Positions 46,561-58,519 of a stretch of DNA of 64,000 nucleotides are shown piece after piece (the first letter of the stretch is position 1; each line of letters begins with the position of its first letter). The stretch lies in NCBI GenBank assembly GCA_009760855.2, contig WPIO01000002.1:5265001-5329000 (forward strand). Direction: 5' to 3'. Made by a program: the position numbers and the translations under genes. This stretch comes from Cristatella mucedo. Its lineage: Eukaryota; Bryozoa; Phylactolaemata; Cristatellidae. The notes below the pieces were generated by a model. That model was not told the origin of the DNA. It did no database searches and saw nothing but the letters and a program-made list of their open reading frames with translations.

Positions 46561-47958
46561 AGTTTCAAAGGTATTTTTTTCAAATTAGTGGCAGAAAGTA
46601 GAGGCAGCAGCAGCCTTAGTAGCAAGCATTACAGTAAGGCATTTATTGAAAACATATTCAGGCATGACAATTAAACACAGCGATGCATATAAATAGTGTA
46701 CTCATGAACACCAAAATTAAACCATGAGCAATACGGATCATATCGTTCATTACATTCAAGCATCGATAACAATATTTGCCTGCCCCTTTCCCTGCAAAAA
46801 AATGTACGCTTAAGTTATCAACATAGCATACAATGGAAGTAGCTAAGGATAATCTGTGTCTTTATTAACTAAGGCAACAGCCGTGGATGATTTAAACCTT
46901 ATTCCAAAGTTCCTTATTGAAAAACACCAGTATTCTTTCAATTTTAGCCTTGACGTCTGCAGTAAACTTGGCTAAACACCTCTCAAACAAATTCTGTCTT
47001 CATAATAATAAGCTGTTACAGTAGCAAACGACAGCACTCGGTTTTGAAGAGCTTCAAAGGTTATCGCAGTGGAAAGAAATAGCAGTTGGCTACAGCTCTT
47101 GGGTGCTTGCTTCAATAAACCCTATACGAGCTTAAGCAAATTGTTCTATCTTCGAAATCATGAAGTCCCTGATTTCTTATACTGCATTCAATGCTGTTTA
47201 TGTCATATAAGCTAACCTGCTGATAAAAAACACCCACACATCCATGTATGCAATCAAATATACAGAAAAAATAGACTACTGGAATTGTACACAAGCTTAG
47301 ATTCGTAAAGGCGACAACAGGTAGATAATTAGCACGCTGGGAAAATAAATTTGTCGACACTCTGAGCTGTCTTGATCATTGATACTCTGGCTGCCGAGTT
47401 CGGACCACTGTAGCGAGTGGATAGCGAGCCGGGCGGGCATAAAGGCAGCAGCACCACAATTATACTGGCAAGAATACGGTCAAATGTATATCATATAAAG
47501 GGGGTAATAATTCTTATAAATCGTATACATTAGTCAATGCCTAACATAAACCTCCACATTCTCGAAACCATATCCGGTATAAAGTAATAACATGTTTTTT
47601 TTAGGGCTCTTGACGCATATTCCTGATAAGCTCACCCCAATTATCAGAGGCGGTAGGGTCCTTGCGAGGTCCGATAAATTGTGGTAGGATTTGGAAACGG
47701 TTGGTTGGAAACCAAAACGCAGTGAAAGGAACCCCGGCTGGTTCAAATAGGTCACGTACCATACCCATGGAGGCTTTTGCTCAATTCAGCCTGATGTTCG
47801 GAAGTAAAACATATCTTCAAACAATGATCATCTTCAAACGGTCGTTACCCTGTTTTTACAGACGCTGCGATTTTGGTAGCAATTTTTCTGTGTCCGCCAT
47901 TGCTTCTTAAGGTTTACAAATTGAGCTTGCTAAATGTTTTTAAATCTGACGGCCTCAC
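46561..47958. other. AT-rich sequence, possible gene A intron 1
   Basis: If 47959-48093 is gene A's first coding exon this is intron. No PSI-domain exon or repeat could be identified. Confidence 0.35.
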
Positions 47959-48093
47959 ATATGCTGAAAACTCTTGCGACTCAGCGCGAACAGCCACAGG
48001 CAGCAATAGCACGAAGCAGCTTCCTATCAAATTTGCCAAGCATTGCGCGTATTGTGCATTGCTGTCGATACTCTGGGCTACTTTATCAGACAT
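47959..48093 (-). CDS. Possible gene A first coding exon (signal peptide)
   Basis: Starts at ATG 48093-48091 and ends at TCA GCA TAT|GTGAGG, a good donor. It would encode an N-terminal region, a hydrophobic core (LIGSCFVLLLPVAVRA) and a plausible signal-peptidase site after VRA. An in-frame ATG 69 nt upstream would add another hydrophobic run. Position fits: 1.6 kb downstream of gene B's probable 3' end and upstream of the beta-I exon. Nothing in the residues is specific to integrins, and no PSI-domain exon was found to follow it. Could equally be a chance ORF. Confidence 0.25.
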
Positions 48094-48479
48094 ATAAAAA
48101 GTGAATGCCAGCTGGCTTAACATCAAAACAAGCACATCAAAGCGTAGAACCCTGAGGAACACTCACCAGCCGTCAACGTCGGGCTAGTCAGCTTCTCTTG
48201 CTGAGGTGTTCACACCGGTCAGCGAGTCTATGAACTGCCAGTTTCCGGTCTGCCTCTATTCTTATCTCAGGGCATGATTCAGGTCGCAAGTCGTATATTT
48301 GGACAATCGTCAAAGCTACTGGTGGCTCCGTGGTGCTACTGTAATAACATGCACATAAATCTTACGTACCAGTCAGCCTTTTTACCGTCTTGCCACATTG
48401 AGGATTTTGAGACTAGTATCAGCAGGTTGATTTGGAAGTCGTAGGGTTTAGTGCTTAAGTTCTTACGCTCAGATAAATA

Positions 48480-48640
48480 TTTTTGAATTTTTATGCTTTA
48501 GTTTCATATTTATAGTTTATGGTTTAGATTTATGGCTTCGCAAATAAGTGGTGAGGGTAGGCTTATGTTATGAGGCGTACGCCTTCGCAGATAAGTGGGG
48601 AATGCAGGCTTACAGTTTAGGGTTATGTTAGGGCGATCTA
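48480..48640. repeat. Short imperfect tandem duplication
   Basis: Two 45-bp copies beginning CTTCGCAAATAAGTGGTGAG and CTTCGCAGATAAGTGGGGAA, each followed by GGCTTA and TTATG words, in the spacer between gene B and gene A. Confidence 0.6.
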
Positions 48641-49727
48641 TGGCTTTGCTGAATGCATTGATGTCCTCCTGCATTTGAACTGTGGTCATACGCTGGCCAG
48701 GGCGAGCTTGCCCAAAGGAATTTGGATATATCTCCATTGTTTACCGAGGTCGCGGGTCTAGCCGTGCGGTTGAAGTAAAGCGCGTGGGTAGAGTTGAACT
48801 TCAGGGGTGCTATACAAATGAAATTTTTTTAAAGAGACTAAGCCTCAGCAGGAAGAAATTCGGAGTGTGGAGATTCAGAAAGGCAACTCCGAAACGTCCG
48901 AACAGCCTCACTGTAGCCAGGAGGATTCACGTGAGCCTCAGTGGAGCCAAATAGCAAGTCGGCCAGCCAGCGACCTATCTGGTCGAGCCTTCACCACGCA
49001 GGATGCTGGGATGAAAATATCGCCATCTGGAAGTGACGGCAGCGAAGTCGGTGTTCGCAGAAGACTCGATAAGCGGACGTTTCCCGTCAGACACGTTAGT
49101 ATACATGCACACGTGGTTGATTGCTCCCTCTCCGAGTAAGGGAGGGGGTAGGAGCGGTTTTTGGCGTTTAGGCGAAGATTCTTTCTTGCTACCACTTTCA
49201 GAGGGGGGGGGGGAATCTGCTGAGCCAATCGGAGCCTGAACCCACGCTGCTAGTTATGTCTTCTTTAGTAGTGCCCTGTGCGTAGGGCGAGGTTCATCTG
49301 AGGAGTGTGGCGATTACACGGAACTAAGCGTAAAGCGACATTGTGTGCCTGGGAATTAAGTTCGGTGAAATCCTTTATTTCTGCTAGATATTTCAGCCCA
49401 GTTCACGCCAAAAAACTCTAGACCCCTAGGTAACGGTAAATAGGATATCACTAGAAACGCTGTAGGCGGGGTGATCTACTTGGTGCAAGTTTAGCACTCC
49501 AAACCAGCGCTAGACAGTTGGCAACTCCATTTGGCGTTGGGTGGCGAAAGACGCCTCCGCCGAGTATTCGGTGCTATATATATACATACACACTTATCCC
49601 ACGCTGTTCATGGTTCTCTCTCCTTTCTAGTTGGCAGAAAAAGTCTCCAGTCATAATCTGGGCATTGCAGCACCCTTAGGATAAGTGCAGTACTAAGCAA
49701 TGCCACCACAGCCAATCAAAAGCAACT

Positions 49728-50995
49728 TCTTTATTAATGCAACAGTGCGCGTGACAGAACGCAAACTGATAAAAAAAAAGTTAAAAAACGTAGCTGAGTC
49801 GATGCAGTCTCAAAAAAGCGGCGAAAAAATGCAATACCAGACAAATGAGCAGAACAAAGTTCCATTTCTGTGATTAGGCATAGGTCTACGACAGCCGTGA
49901 GACTCCCTGAAAGGCAATTCAAAAGAGCTACCTCCTGGGAATCAGTAATCAAATTATGCAACTGTCCATGCGCACGGTAGATAAACGAGAAGGCTGGCTC
50001 TGCACTGCAGTAAAGTGAAACCCAGCAGAGAGGCTGCCTGCACCGCTGTGTGCAGCGAGCATGACTTTCAACTCCGAGACGGTGTCGCTGGCGGAAAGTG
50101 TGGTGCTTCACGAGCACCGCGACGCCCTAAGAATGCCGCGGGCTTTGTACCACGGTAGGCAGGCCCAGTAATGGCAGCGATTCTCGTGCGGTGCGGTGCA
50201 ACTGAACATGAAACGAAAGCCCGCGCGGCTCGCACTGTCGCCAGTCCGTAGCATTAAAGGTAAAGCATTTCCTGTGGTTGGTCGCAGTCCTTCTATTCCG
50301 TAGCATGGTGCAGCATATAAACACCTAATGACAACAAGGAATCAGCCGGCGACTGGCTGTAGATACAACTTCTGATGAGCTTCGATGTTACACGTGCGAG
50401 TTAGAATGAATTTTTTCAAGTTCCGCAAGCTACAGCCACCAAGTGAGAATAAAGAGAACATGAAAAGTCCATCGGTAGTAGCCGTGAGCAAGTATCCTCA
50501 GCTGGATTCACCTCGAGCAGCCGTTGTCATGCAGAAGAACCTTGGCATTATGGCTGAATTAAAAATTACTCTGTAGCTCCCCTCTTGGATGCCAGTGGAC
50601 GTAGTTCCGCTATCCTCGAAGAGGTTAAAGGGTTCCTGAATAGGATAGATTCTTGTAGGACGTGGTAGCATTTTTATAAAGAGGGTTGACTTCCTGAAAT
50701 AAATTAAAGCTAGCTTAGAGTTATTGTATTTTTTTAAAATTTGTATGCACGTGACTGAATTTGTACGGAGTGAGTGCATCAATGCCGTTTCTGCTACCGG
50801 ATCTTAAATACCAGCTTCTTAGAGCACCTACCGCATTCCACTTAGCACGCTGTGATTCCATTTGGAATCTCTCAAATTCTTTTCGGTCGTAAATCGTGAC
50901 ATAAATCTTCAACGATATAAGCGATAGAAGGCCGATAGCAAAGATGCCGTCAACTATGCCGGCAGTGAGTGGAATAAGTAGATCACGAGGGTACT
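49728..50995 (-). CDS. ITGB: Integrin beta gene B, 3' end (last two coding exons and 3' UTR)
   Basis: Second integrin beta gene in the same orientation as gene A. Two coding exons are visible (50995-50832 and 50635-50498), followed by a 3' UTR with an AATAAA-type signal in reverse complement near 49729-49734 (plus strand CTTTATTAATG). The N-terminal and extracellular exons should lie at higher coordinates, but I could not find a cysteine-rich or beta-I exon between 51 and 64 kb, so either introns are long or the gene extends beyond the window. The close spacing and same strand as gene A suggest tandem duplication, though residue divergence between the two is large. Confidence 0.88.
49729..49734 (-). 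terminator. Candidate polyadenylation signal of gene B
   Basis: The plus strand reads CTTTATTAATG, giving AATAAA in reverse complement about 765 nt after gene B's stop codon. It is the first canonical signal I noticed after that stop. It would place the end of gene B roughly 1.6 kb before the candidate first exon of gene A. Confidence 0.35.
50498..50635 (-). CDS. Integrin beta gene B, terminal exon (divergent tail)
   Basis: After the acceptor CTATCCTATTCAG the frame continues in phase 0 from W-N-A as EPFNLFEDSGTTSTG and then IQEGSYRVIF, ending in TGA at 50498. Position, phase and a Thr/Ser cluster at the right place suggest the cytoplasmic tail. The first NPxY is replaced by F-N-L-F and the second by G-S-Y, so neither talin nor kindlin binding of the usual kind is expected. 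The tail is 45 residues after the junction, longer than gene A's 27. A more conventional tail exon further downstream was sought and not seen. Fairly likely but needs transcript support. Confidence 0.65.
   Translation of the reverse strand, partial: EPFNLFEDSGTTSTGIQEGSYRVIFNSAIMPRFFCMTTAARGESS
50832..50995 (-). CDS. ITGB: Integrin beta gene B, transmembrane and juxtamembrane exon
   Basis: Exon of 164 nt, phase 1 to phase 0, with acceptor TTTTCTTTTCAG and donor GCG|GTAGGT, both strong. It encodes YPRDLLIPL, a hydrophobic span containing IFAIGLLSLISLKIYV, and the membrane-proximal sequence TIYDRKEFERF followed by SQRAKWNA. This is the integrin beta pattern of D-R-(R/K)-E-F-x-x-F and a later K-W. 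It starts in the same phase as gene A's equivalent exon. Unlike gene A and most family members, the position of the last extracellular cysteine (E/D-C-P) is tyrosine (TAC), so that disulfide would be missing. Confidence 0.94.
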
Positions 50996-50999
50996 CTGA

Positions 51000-52639
51000 A
51001 AAGAAAATTCTTTGGTAAATAACCAACTGGCTGAAATGTGTAATGTTTAACAGCAATACAATGCATTGACGGTGAATGAAATAGGATGTACTATGACACG
51101 CTGGCAAGTTTTTGGCGACGTCTTACCGTAAGAGGTCCTCACACAACCAACAATTAGTATTTAATCAATACTTTAGTCAGCAACTCAAGCAGCTATATTG
51201 AATGAGGCTACGCGGTAAACAGTAAATCCATTAATTGAATAAGTACCTACGCGGTGAATTTCTGGCCATAATCGCGATGGACAATCAAGGCTAGAAGCTA
51301 GAGCATGCCAAAAAATGCCTCAAGTAGCACTTCAAACTCCTTGTGCAGCCGCGCTCATCAAAAAAGACTAGCTACCATTAAATCATTGAAGGAGGAGCAC
51401 GGACATTTTTCATAGGATATATATGTATGTCCTTTGAAAAATGGATTAGGCTAGATTCAAATAGGTCTCACCATTTTTTCATATATGTATATATACATAC
51501 ATATATATATATATATATATATTGAGAGAGATGTGTGTATATATTTATATTTTCTATTTCTTTAAGGCTTAATTAATTAATCTAATTTTGTACGCAAGGA
51601 AACAATAGCTTTAAATCTGTTACCTATTGGTATTGGTATCACTGTTATTGTCTGAGCTGTCAACTACTTATGACATTCTAGACCTGGGTGAAAATCAAAG
51701 TAAATAAGTGCTATTAACTGCTTGAAAGTAAAGAAATGGCATTCAGACAGCGTGATGAGCTTGTGCACCACATAACTAATTTGATGCTGTGAAACCGAAT
51801 AGGGGGCATTTACATTTTTAAGGAACACACTTTCGCATACTTACCCAGGGATTTCAAAAAGAAGAGTCTCGATGGCAATCTAAGTGCTGCAATTATGACG
51901 AGAAAAACTATATGCACACAGCGCTAAAATGAGCTGTAGAAGCGCTGAGCACGACATTGAGTTTTTTGGTCTAGTTTAGCAGTAAGCAGTGGCGAAGCCA
52001 GGCTGTGCAGAGGGAGACATTGCCTTCCTTCTACAAAGGTCACTGACCTGAGCCTCATCCTGACCTTACGCCCCCCCACCCCAACTGTCACCAACGACGA
52101 AGTTATGTCTTAATTCCACTCGATGAGCAATCGCCGAATGAGTGTAGAATAGTTGCGATGACTTTTAAATAATTTCGGGTCTAGCCAAACTTCATTAAAA
52201 CCTTGTGGGCCTTGGTTCCGTGATAACAATTTCGCAGATGTCGACCTCTCTAGATAAAAATCCTAACCCTTGCTAATAGCAGTAAGTCATTTTGAGTTGA
52301 AATATTTCTCTTAGTTTTCAAAGCTCAATATTGAATTAATGTTCAGTTTGGCGATTTGCTGAATGCAATGTAATAAATCTCTGTCTTTAAATACCAGCCG
52401 CAATGCTAGTTGGCACATTGGCTAAATGATTGATAGTCCGACTGGGCATGAATAACAATACAATCTAACATAATTTTTGGGAAACACATGACTCCACGAA
52501 CATTGAGTCTCAAAACAAAGCACAAGCAAGTAAGACAGCTCGAGTATGAGCACAACTGATGAGGGAAGCAGCACAGCAATTCAGCAACTAAAAGCTAACT
52601 TCATCGTTGAGGGTAGCACCAAAGTTTGAAAGAAAGGGA
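51000..52639. other. AT-rich sequence upstream of gene B TM exon
   Basis: Presumed gene B intron. No exon with recognisable beta-tail cysteines could be supported. Confidence 0.4.
51481..51521. repeat. (TA)n microsatellite
   Basis: Short TA-rich run with TATACA variants in AT-rich sequence. Confidence 0.9.
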
Positions 52640-53650
52640 ACCCAATCCAAAAGCGCTAGCGGAAGAGAAGAAAAAACTGAATGCTCGCCTTGACGAAATT
52701 CGGTCCCAAAGGCAGAGAATTTCTTAAAACTAAACATCGATAAAACTGAGGCACTGCTCATAGGACACCCTAAGCTTATAGGTGGACTAGAAGGCTTCAA
52801 TCTTCAAATAGATGATGCTGTCGTGCGACAGTCACCATGCGCTCGTAATTTTGGTGTCGTCTTCGACAGCAGCCTTAATTTGGAAAGCTTTTGTAAGAAG
52901 ACTGAATGCACAGCTAGCCATTACTTCCGATCCCCATCTCAGATTAGGAACTGGCTACCATGGTGGCTTGCAAAGAATTTAGCTAGCTCTCAGTTGTCTA
53001 GGCAAGATTATTGTATTTCGTTTTAGGCTGGGCTACCGAAAAAAGCCTCCAGGCCACTGGCAGCTGGGTATAAATATGACAGCAAGGCTACTTCGCAAAC
53101 ACCCCAGAGGTTTAACCATGTGCCTCCTTTGCTAAAAGATTTAGGATGGCTGCCGGTCGATCAACGGATGCAGAGCAAAGTTCTCCGCTGACCCACAAGA
53201 CCCGCCACGGCTTGGCATCTCCTTACCTAGCTGAACTGCCGCGTCAGCTCCAGCCTCCTCGTGCCCTCAAGTTCTGTATGGACATTAAATCGGCTGTTCC
53301 ATTCCTTCGCGTATAGACCGTTGGTGGCAGAAGCTTTTGCTCTGCAGGTCCAGGATGTGGAACTCACTTCCACGATTCTTACACAACGAAAACTACTCTG
53401 CTACTGCCGAACTTAGCACATAGTTTCCAGCTATCCTGAGCCACTATTTCCATGTTACTCACTTGATCAACTGCTCTCCTGACTCTGCTATGCCTCCAAC
53501 TTTCTCTTTTTTGCATGAGCTGAAGTCTGCTGGCTACCGAATGGGTACCGAAAGCCGCTTAGGATATGAGTGTGCTATACAAAATTTTCCTCCGTTACAT
53601 CAACATAGTCTTCGTGACTTTGTGGAGTTTCAGATAGAGATAAATTAGCT
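52640..53650 (+). mobile_element. LINE family B, longest C-terminal copy
   Basis: Encodes FLKLNIDKTEALLIGHPKL, CARNFGVVFDSSLNLE, SRQDYCISF, LKDLGWLPVDQRMQSKV and the C-terminal INCSPDSAMPPTFSF in several frames. This order (RT thumb to C-terminus) defines family B as a CR1/L2-group LINE distinct from family A. No (ATT)n tail is present. Confidence 0.9.
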
Positions 53651-56600
53651 GATGTCCTCGAACAATTAACGAACAAGATTATTAGAAATTTGAGGAATTT
53701 TATTGAAAAATGGATTTTTTGCCAGCCCTTTTCAATAAAATAAGAGAGAGCTCGGTTTTTTCGTGAGATGACATAAGGAATCAAATATGCTACAGTTAGC
53801 AGTCAAATGGGAAGAAACAGAAACGATCCTTTTACAAGGGCAGAATAAAATTAGTCATCATTAGAACAGCGGAAAACAGCTTCTATTAGATACACGTCTA
53901 TACTCGTTCAAAAAAAGAGTTCGTATTAAATTCACTCACTTGAAGTTGGCTATGACTCAAACAAAAGCAAATACACTACTTTACTAGCAATGCTTTACCT
54001 AGGCGAGGTAAACGTACTCAACAGTAGCTCCTAGGGTTGCCTATTCGTCTAGGAACTCTGGCAGAGTAATAAGGGAAAAAAAGCACTGTACTAGCAGTCT
54101 ATCTTTCAGCAAAGTCTTAAGTAATTTATACCCGTTTTTAGGAGCCGACACAATAAATTTAGAATCTACTACTACTAGTTTTAGACTAGAATAGACTAGA
54201 ATCTACTCCTGCTAGCTTTAGCGTCTTTCAAAGAACAATCGGTAAACTGCCTTCATATTTTTAACGGTCAATAATTTCACATTGAAACGTTCGACTGGGC
54301 GACCTTGATCGTATTCATATGTCGAAATACAGCCTTTGTCATCTGTCGAGAGGCAACTTAGTGTCCTTCCTGAAGCAAAGGATTTTCTATACAACCTTAA
54401 TTACATTTTATTTTCAAGGCATCCTAGCTAAAGCTTCTGAGGTAGGCAAGCGATTTTACAATGAAGCTGCAGTTTCTCACATTTTGGCATCTCTGTAACA
54501 AAGGTAACTTCTACTTGGGCGCAAGCTTCAGTAGAAGTTTCAATTCTAGCCTTCCTGCAGTCGACACAAGATTTTAAGTCTAGGCAATGATCCTTGCATT
54601 CCTATTTACGGAAAATTTCAGAAGCAGATTTACTGGCTCATTAAATCATTTACTAGAAGGTTGTCACAAAATGGTCGTTACAATTCCATTGTGTGTGGGA
54701 AACATTTAACAATATTGCAAAAAGCACTACAGTAGAGCCAATTTATAAACTGTAGAAATTCTAGAAATCACGGAGCCAGTGCATGCCTTTATATCAAGCT
54801 GAACTGTTACGGCAGCACAAGCGTCGCCATATCTATAATTTGTAACCGTCTCTTGAATTAGGACCTTTAGCAAAGAGCATGTTGCTCTGCAATTACCAGG
54901 GTGCAAAGTTTACTTCCACGGTGGCTAAAAAATTGCATATTTTTACGCAAAAACATCTATTTATTCTTGCAGTCATTCTCAGTTACCTCAAATTTACTTC
55001 TGCACCCAACTAAGCTTTTAGCTTCTCTATTGTTCCATCAGTTTTCCTGTTTTGCCAAACTGAGTTATTTTGCTACGAAATGTTCATTAAATGTTACTTA
55101 GTCTCCATTTAGAAAACCCTCTAGAAGTATTCTCCAGTAATCTTTGCAGCGTTTCATGGTATACAAGTTTAGCATATAGTATTTCATACAATTTTAAACA
55201 AATGAAACCAGTTTTTTTCTATTGCAGGAGCAATGCAGCAAGTGCTACCAACTTTTTTCCAGGCTACTACACATTCAAAACTAGCAAACAGAAACACGAA
55301 GAAAAGTATAGGACAGCAAAAATAATTAAAAACTATCATACAAAGTATTTATGGAGTATACATTTATCACGATTTTCAAAATGATTTATAACATCCAAAC
55401 AATGATAACGTTTTGTGTGCCCACCAGAGCATGATTCAGTAAACGCTGCTAACCAAGGCCGTACTAGGTGTTGAAACTTGGTGCCTTTTTGTGCTTTTAC
55501 ATTATAGTCTAAGCAAAATGCTCGTGTATTTCTGCTCTCTTGGCTAAGTAAGGTATTGTGTAAGGCACTAAGCCTTGGTTAGTGCTTCTCTCTCGCAGCA
55601 AGTTTTGAAGCACCAGATAGAAGTAGTTGATCACTAGCTCTAGCACTCTAGCACTTCGCATTTTTAGGAACTAACTTTTATCGTAATAATGACAGAATTT
55701 ACATTTGCAATTCAAGGTAAAATATTTATCACTGCACTTGATATAATCTGAAAAGAAATCAAGTCAACAGCTTTGAGTTTGCATATACAATTTCATCATG
55801 CATAAGCTCACAAATGACAATTCATATAGACCGAGCAGATGCTCAAAAGAGTATTAAAGTTGCTCAGCTTCTTTTTTAATGTCTATAGAGTTAGGAATGT
55901 TGCAACATCTGACAATAATGATTACCAAACTTTTATGCATTGGAACTAAAGGCAGATTATCTAAAATTTACAATTTAACGTAAAGGTTAGAGAGGTAATA
56001 AATGATAACTTTTATTATTAAAGTTGTAGACAAAATATTTTGCAAGTGAGGTTAATCGTCTGTAAGCACTATTTTTTCTGCAGTGTCTTGATAGCAGTTG
56101 CTTTTGTGTGAGCTTAAATAAGAAGAGCCTGACAATGACAGTGTTGTCAACTCAATCACTGTTTATTTAAATGGTAATTAGCAACTCATTGCCACGGTAT
56201 TTATCAGCCCCCAATATTGTGGCCAACAGCTGTCAAATAGATCTAAGATACAATTCGCCGATCCACGAGTCACACAAGCTGCGGCGTATAAAAATTAATA
56301 AACTCTTGGAAGTGTGTAAGAAAATAACCCCTGACCGCTGCAAAAAAAGTAGGCCCACCCTGATTTGTGATGACGCACAGCTCGACATGGAAGCCACCAG
56401 CTTCTGAATGGTGTCGTGCGATGTCGACTTCAACATCACTTGAAGACGTCTAAACAGATATCTGCCAAGGCATTTAAAACTGGCCTGCTTCTCAGTCGCT
56501 GATAAGGCAGTTGAGTAGTAGATATTTTAGGTCTTTAATGGGGCCAATCTTCGCCAATCCATGAAGATATCAGACCGATCCTAAAATTTAAAGTTTTTAC

Positions 56601-58364
56601 TTCGAAGTCTGATTGACGACATTTTCTGGATCCTACACAACTTGTTTTACCAAAATTGTTCGGGTAGACAGGGTTCTCGCGTCGTTCTAGAGTGCATCTC
56701 GGTATTTTCGACTTTACCAGGAATGCCATGAGCGACCGGGTGCCGGCACTGAAAGGGCACCAGCTGTGACTCCGTCACGGCCGACGTTCCTCACAGAATG
56801 CTAAAAGCAGTCTTTGAAGTACTCATCACATTTTGTTCTGCTTTCATGCGGGGTAATACTTTCTATTCTAACATCGGTCTGATGTTTTATATCATCAGCC
56901 CAACAGTTCAAGCACCAGCCCTCAAATACGGAGAGATCTCTATCACAGCCGGGGTACGAAACTCAGCCCATTCAAGCGCGTCAGCAGAATTCTATTTAGT
57001 CAGGCAAAAAGTCCTCTTCTCCCAATCAGCGGCAGATGATAGCATGGGACAAGTAAATCCACTCACTGTTTGCCATCTTATTTTAATCCCCGTAGCTCTG
57101 TCAGAGGAAGAAAGCTGTGTTCGCCAAAGCACACCCTGGGCGTGACTCAAGAGACGGTGCTAGAGTCCTCAAGAAAAAAATTACAGCGGTACAAACACCT
57201 TCATTTTCCAAAGATTATCCGACACAGGCGACCAATAGCTCCCTTCACACGCATTCACCAGGCATACAGAGCGATTGCAAAATATTCCTGGTGGCGACCT
57301 TGCCGTAGCAGAGTCGACGTACCTTTTATTCTTAATCAGCTAAATAGGATGCTATCACCGTGCGAACTTGTCGTGCAAGTCTAAGAGCAGTTTTTATCAA
57401 AGGGATTCTCTTTATTCTATAATCAGATATGTTTTGAATTTTTTGAGGTAAGGTGTGCTTAGGCTGGTTTGAAGGGAACTTCGATTCGGCTTCAGCTGCA
57501 AAAACAGGCAAAAATTAAATTAAGGAGGGCAATCATTTTCAGAACTGTTCCGGACAATGAGTCATTGGGATGAAGGTCAGAATTTGCTCCAAAAATCTGA
57601 AAACTTCTCTCCCCAAAATAAAGTTCACCTCAGTCTAGGTGGTGCGGCATTTGTGTTCTCCTCTATTAATTTCCGGTAGAGAAAAACAGTTAAACAGTTA
57701 GAAATTCTTAGATGGGGTTACCTGAGCCAGTGGTAGATGTCCTTGTGGGCGTTGCTTCAAGATTAGGCCCCAGTCTTTTGTTGATGGCGTCAAAAAAGAC
57801 GCCCGAGCGGCTTTTTTTCGGACCGGATATTAAGTTTTTCAAAATGAGAATAAATAAATAATTTTCAAGTGTTGAATAACCAAATTGTTGAAGATTTTCC
57901 AGAAAAGGTTACCATTTCTAGTTTAATTAAGCTCAATGATGCTTTTTGAAGAGAGGTTTACGAGGTCTTTCGTGCGGAGAATTTTGTATGCAAACTTGAC
58001 CACCCGTCTCCAGAGAGGGGCGACTAAGCCTAAAAAGAAACTAAAAAATCCTAAAGCCTTGAAAAACGCTAAAAATGGCCTTACCTACAGAAGTCTTTCA
58101 GAGGTCTTTCTCCGAGTTTGCCTATTGGTATGACCCTCTGATTAAGGAGCTAGTAGACAATTAACTTATAAAAACAGAAACTTAGTCTGATAAACAACAA
58201 AGAACTACGAGTATTAATGGCAAAAATTCCTCAAAGGAATTCATCATTTAGCAACCTCGTTTCTGCTTGCTCTGGCAAAGGACCTCAGTGATGTCAAATG
58301 AGTAGTATATCGAGCATTTCACTACGCCCTCAATAGGACTCGGTATGCCTACCAAGTGAGTATC
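53651..58364. other. Long AT-rich stretch without recognised gene
   Basis: Possibly intron or intergenic. Short frames only; one small direct duplication (AGAATCTACT...TTTAG) near 54160-54225. No integrin exon found despite the expectation that gene B's 5' exons lie on this side. Confidence 0.4.
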
Positions 58365-58370
58365 AGCCGA

Positions 58371-58515
58371 GCCGGTTTGTTCCAGTGGTTAAAGTGCTCG
58401 TCCCGATCAAGGTCTGGCCAAGGTCATGGGGTCAAGCGCCGAGGGATATGTAAAGCGCCTGAGTAGAGATTAAGTTTTCTTGGGGCGCCGTACAAATGAA
58501 TTATATAATAATAAC
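58371..58515 (+). mobile_element. tRNA-headed SINE with LINE family A tail
   Basis: The head resembles a tRNA: an A-box-like GTTCCAGTGGTTAAAGTGCT (about 58379-58398) and a B-box-like GGGGTCAAGCGCC (58428-58440) at the correct spacing for an internal RNA polymerase III promoter. It is followed directly by ATGTAAAGCGCCTGAGTAGAG, TTTTCTTGGGGCGCC and an AT-rich tail, the same 3' hairpin as LINE family A. This is the arrangement of a SINE mobilised by a partner LINE. Length about 145 bp. Only one copy is evident in the window. Confidence 0.72.
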
Positions 58516-58519
58516 AATA

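Noticed and set aside
47220-47290. Minus-strand VYLIAYMD, resembling the strand before the beta-I MIDAS
   Set aside because: The D-x-S-x-S metal site is absent (D-V-W follows) and the frame closes soon after.
49734-50117. 127-codon minus-strand frame downstream of gene B
   Set aside because: Lies in the probable 3' UTR of gene B and shows no domain.
56535-56729. Minus-strand ENPVY followed by NNFGK, resembling an integrin tail
   Set aside because: Located upstream of gene B's TM exon in transcript order with no matching second motif or TM exon; likely chance.
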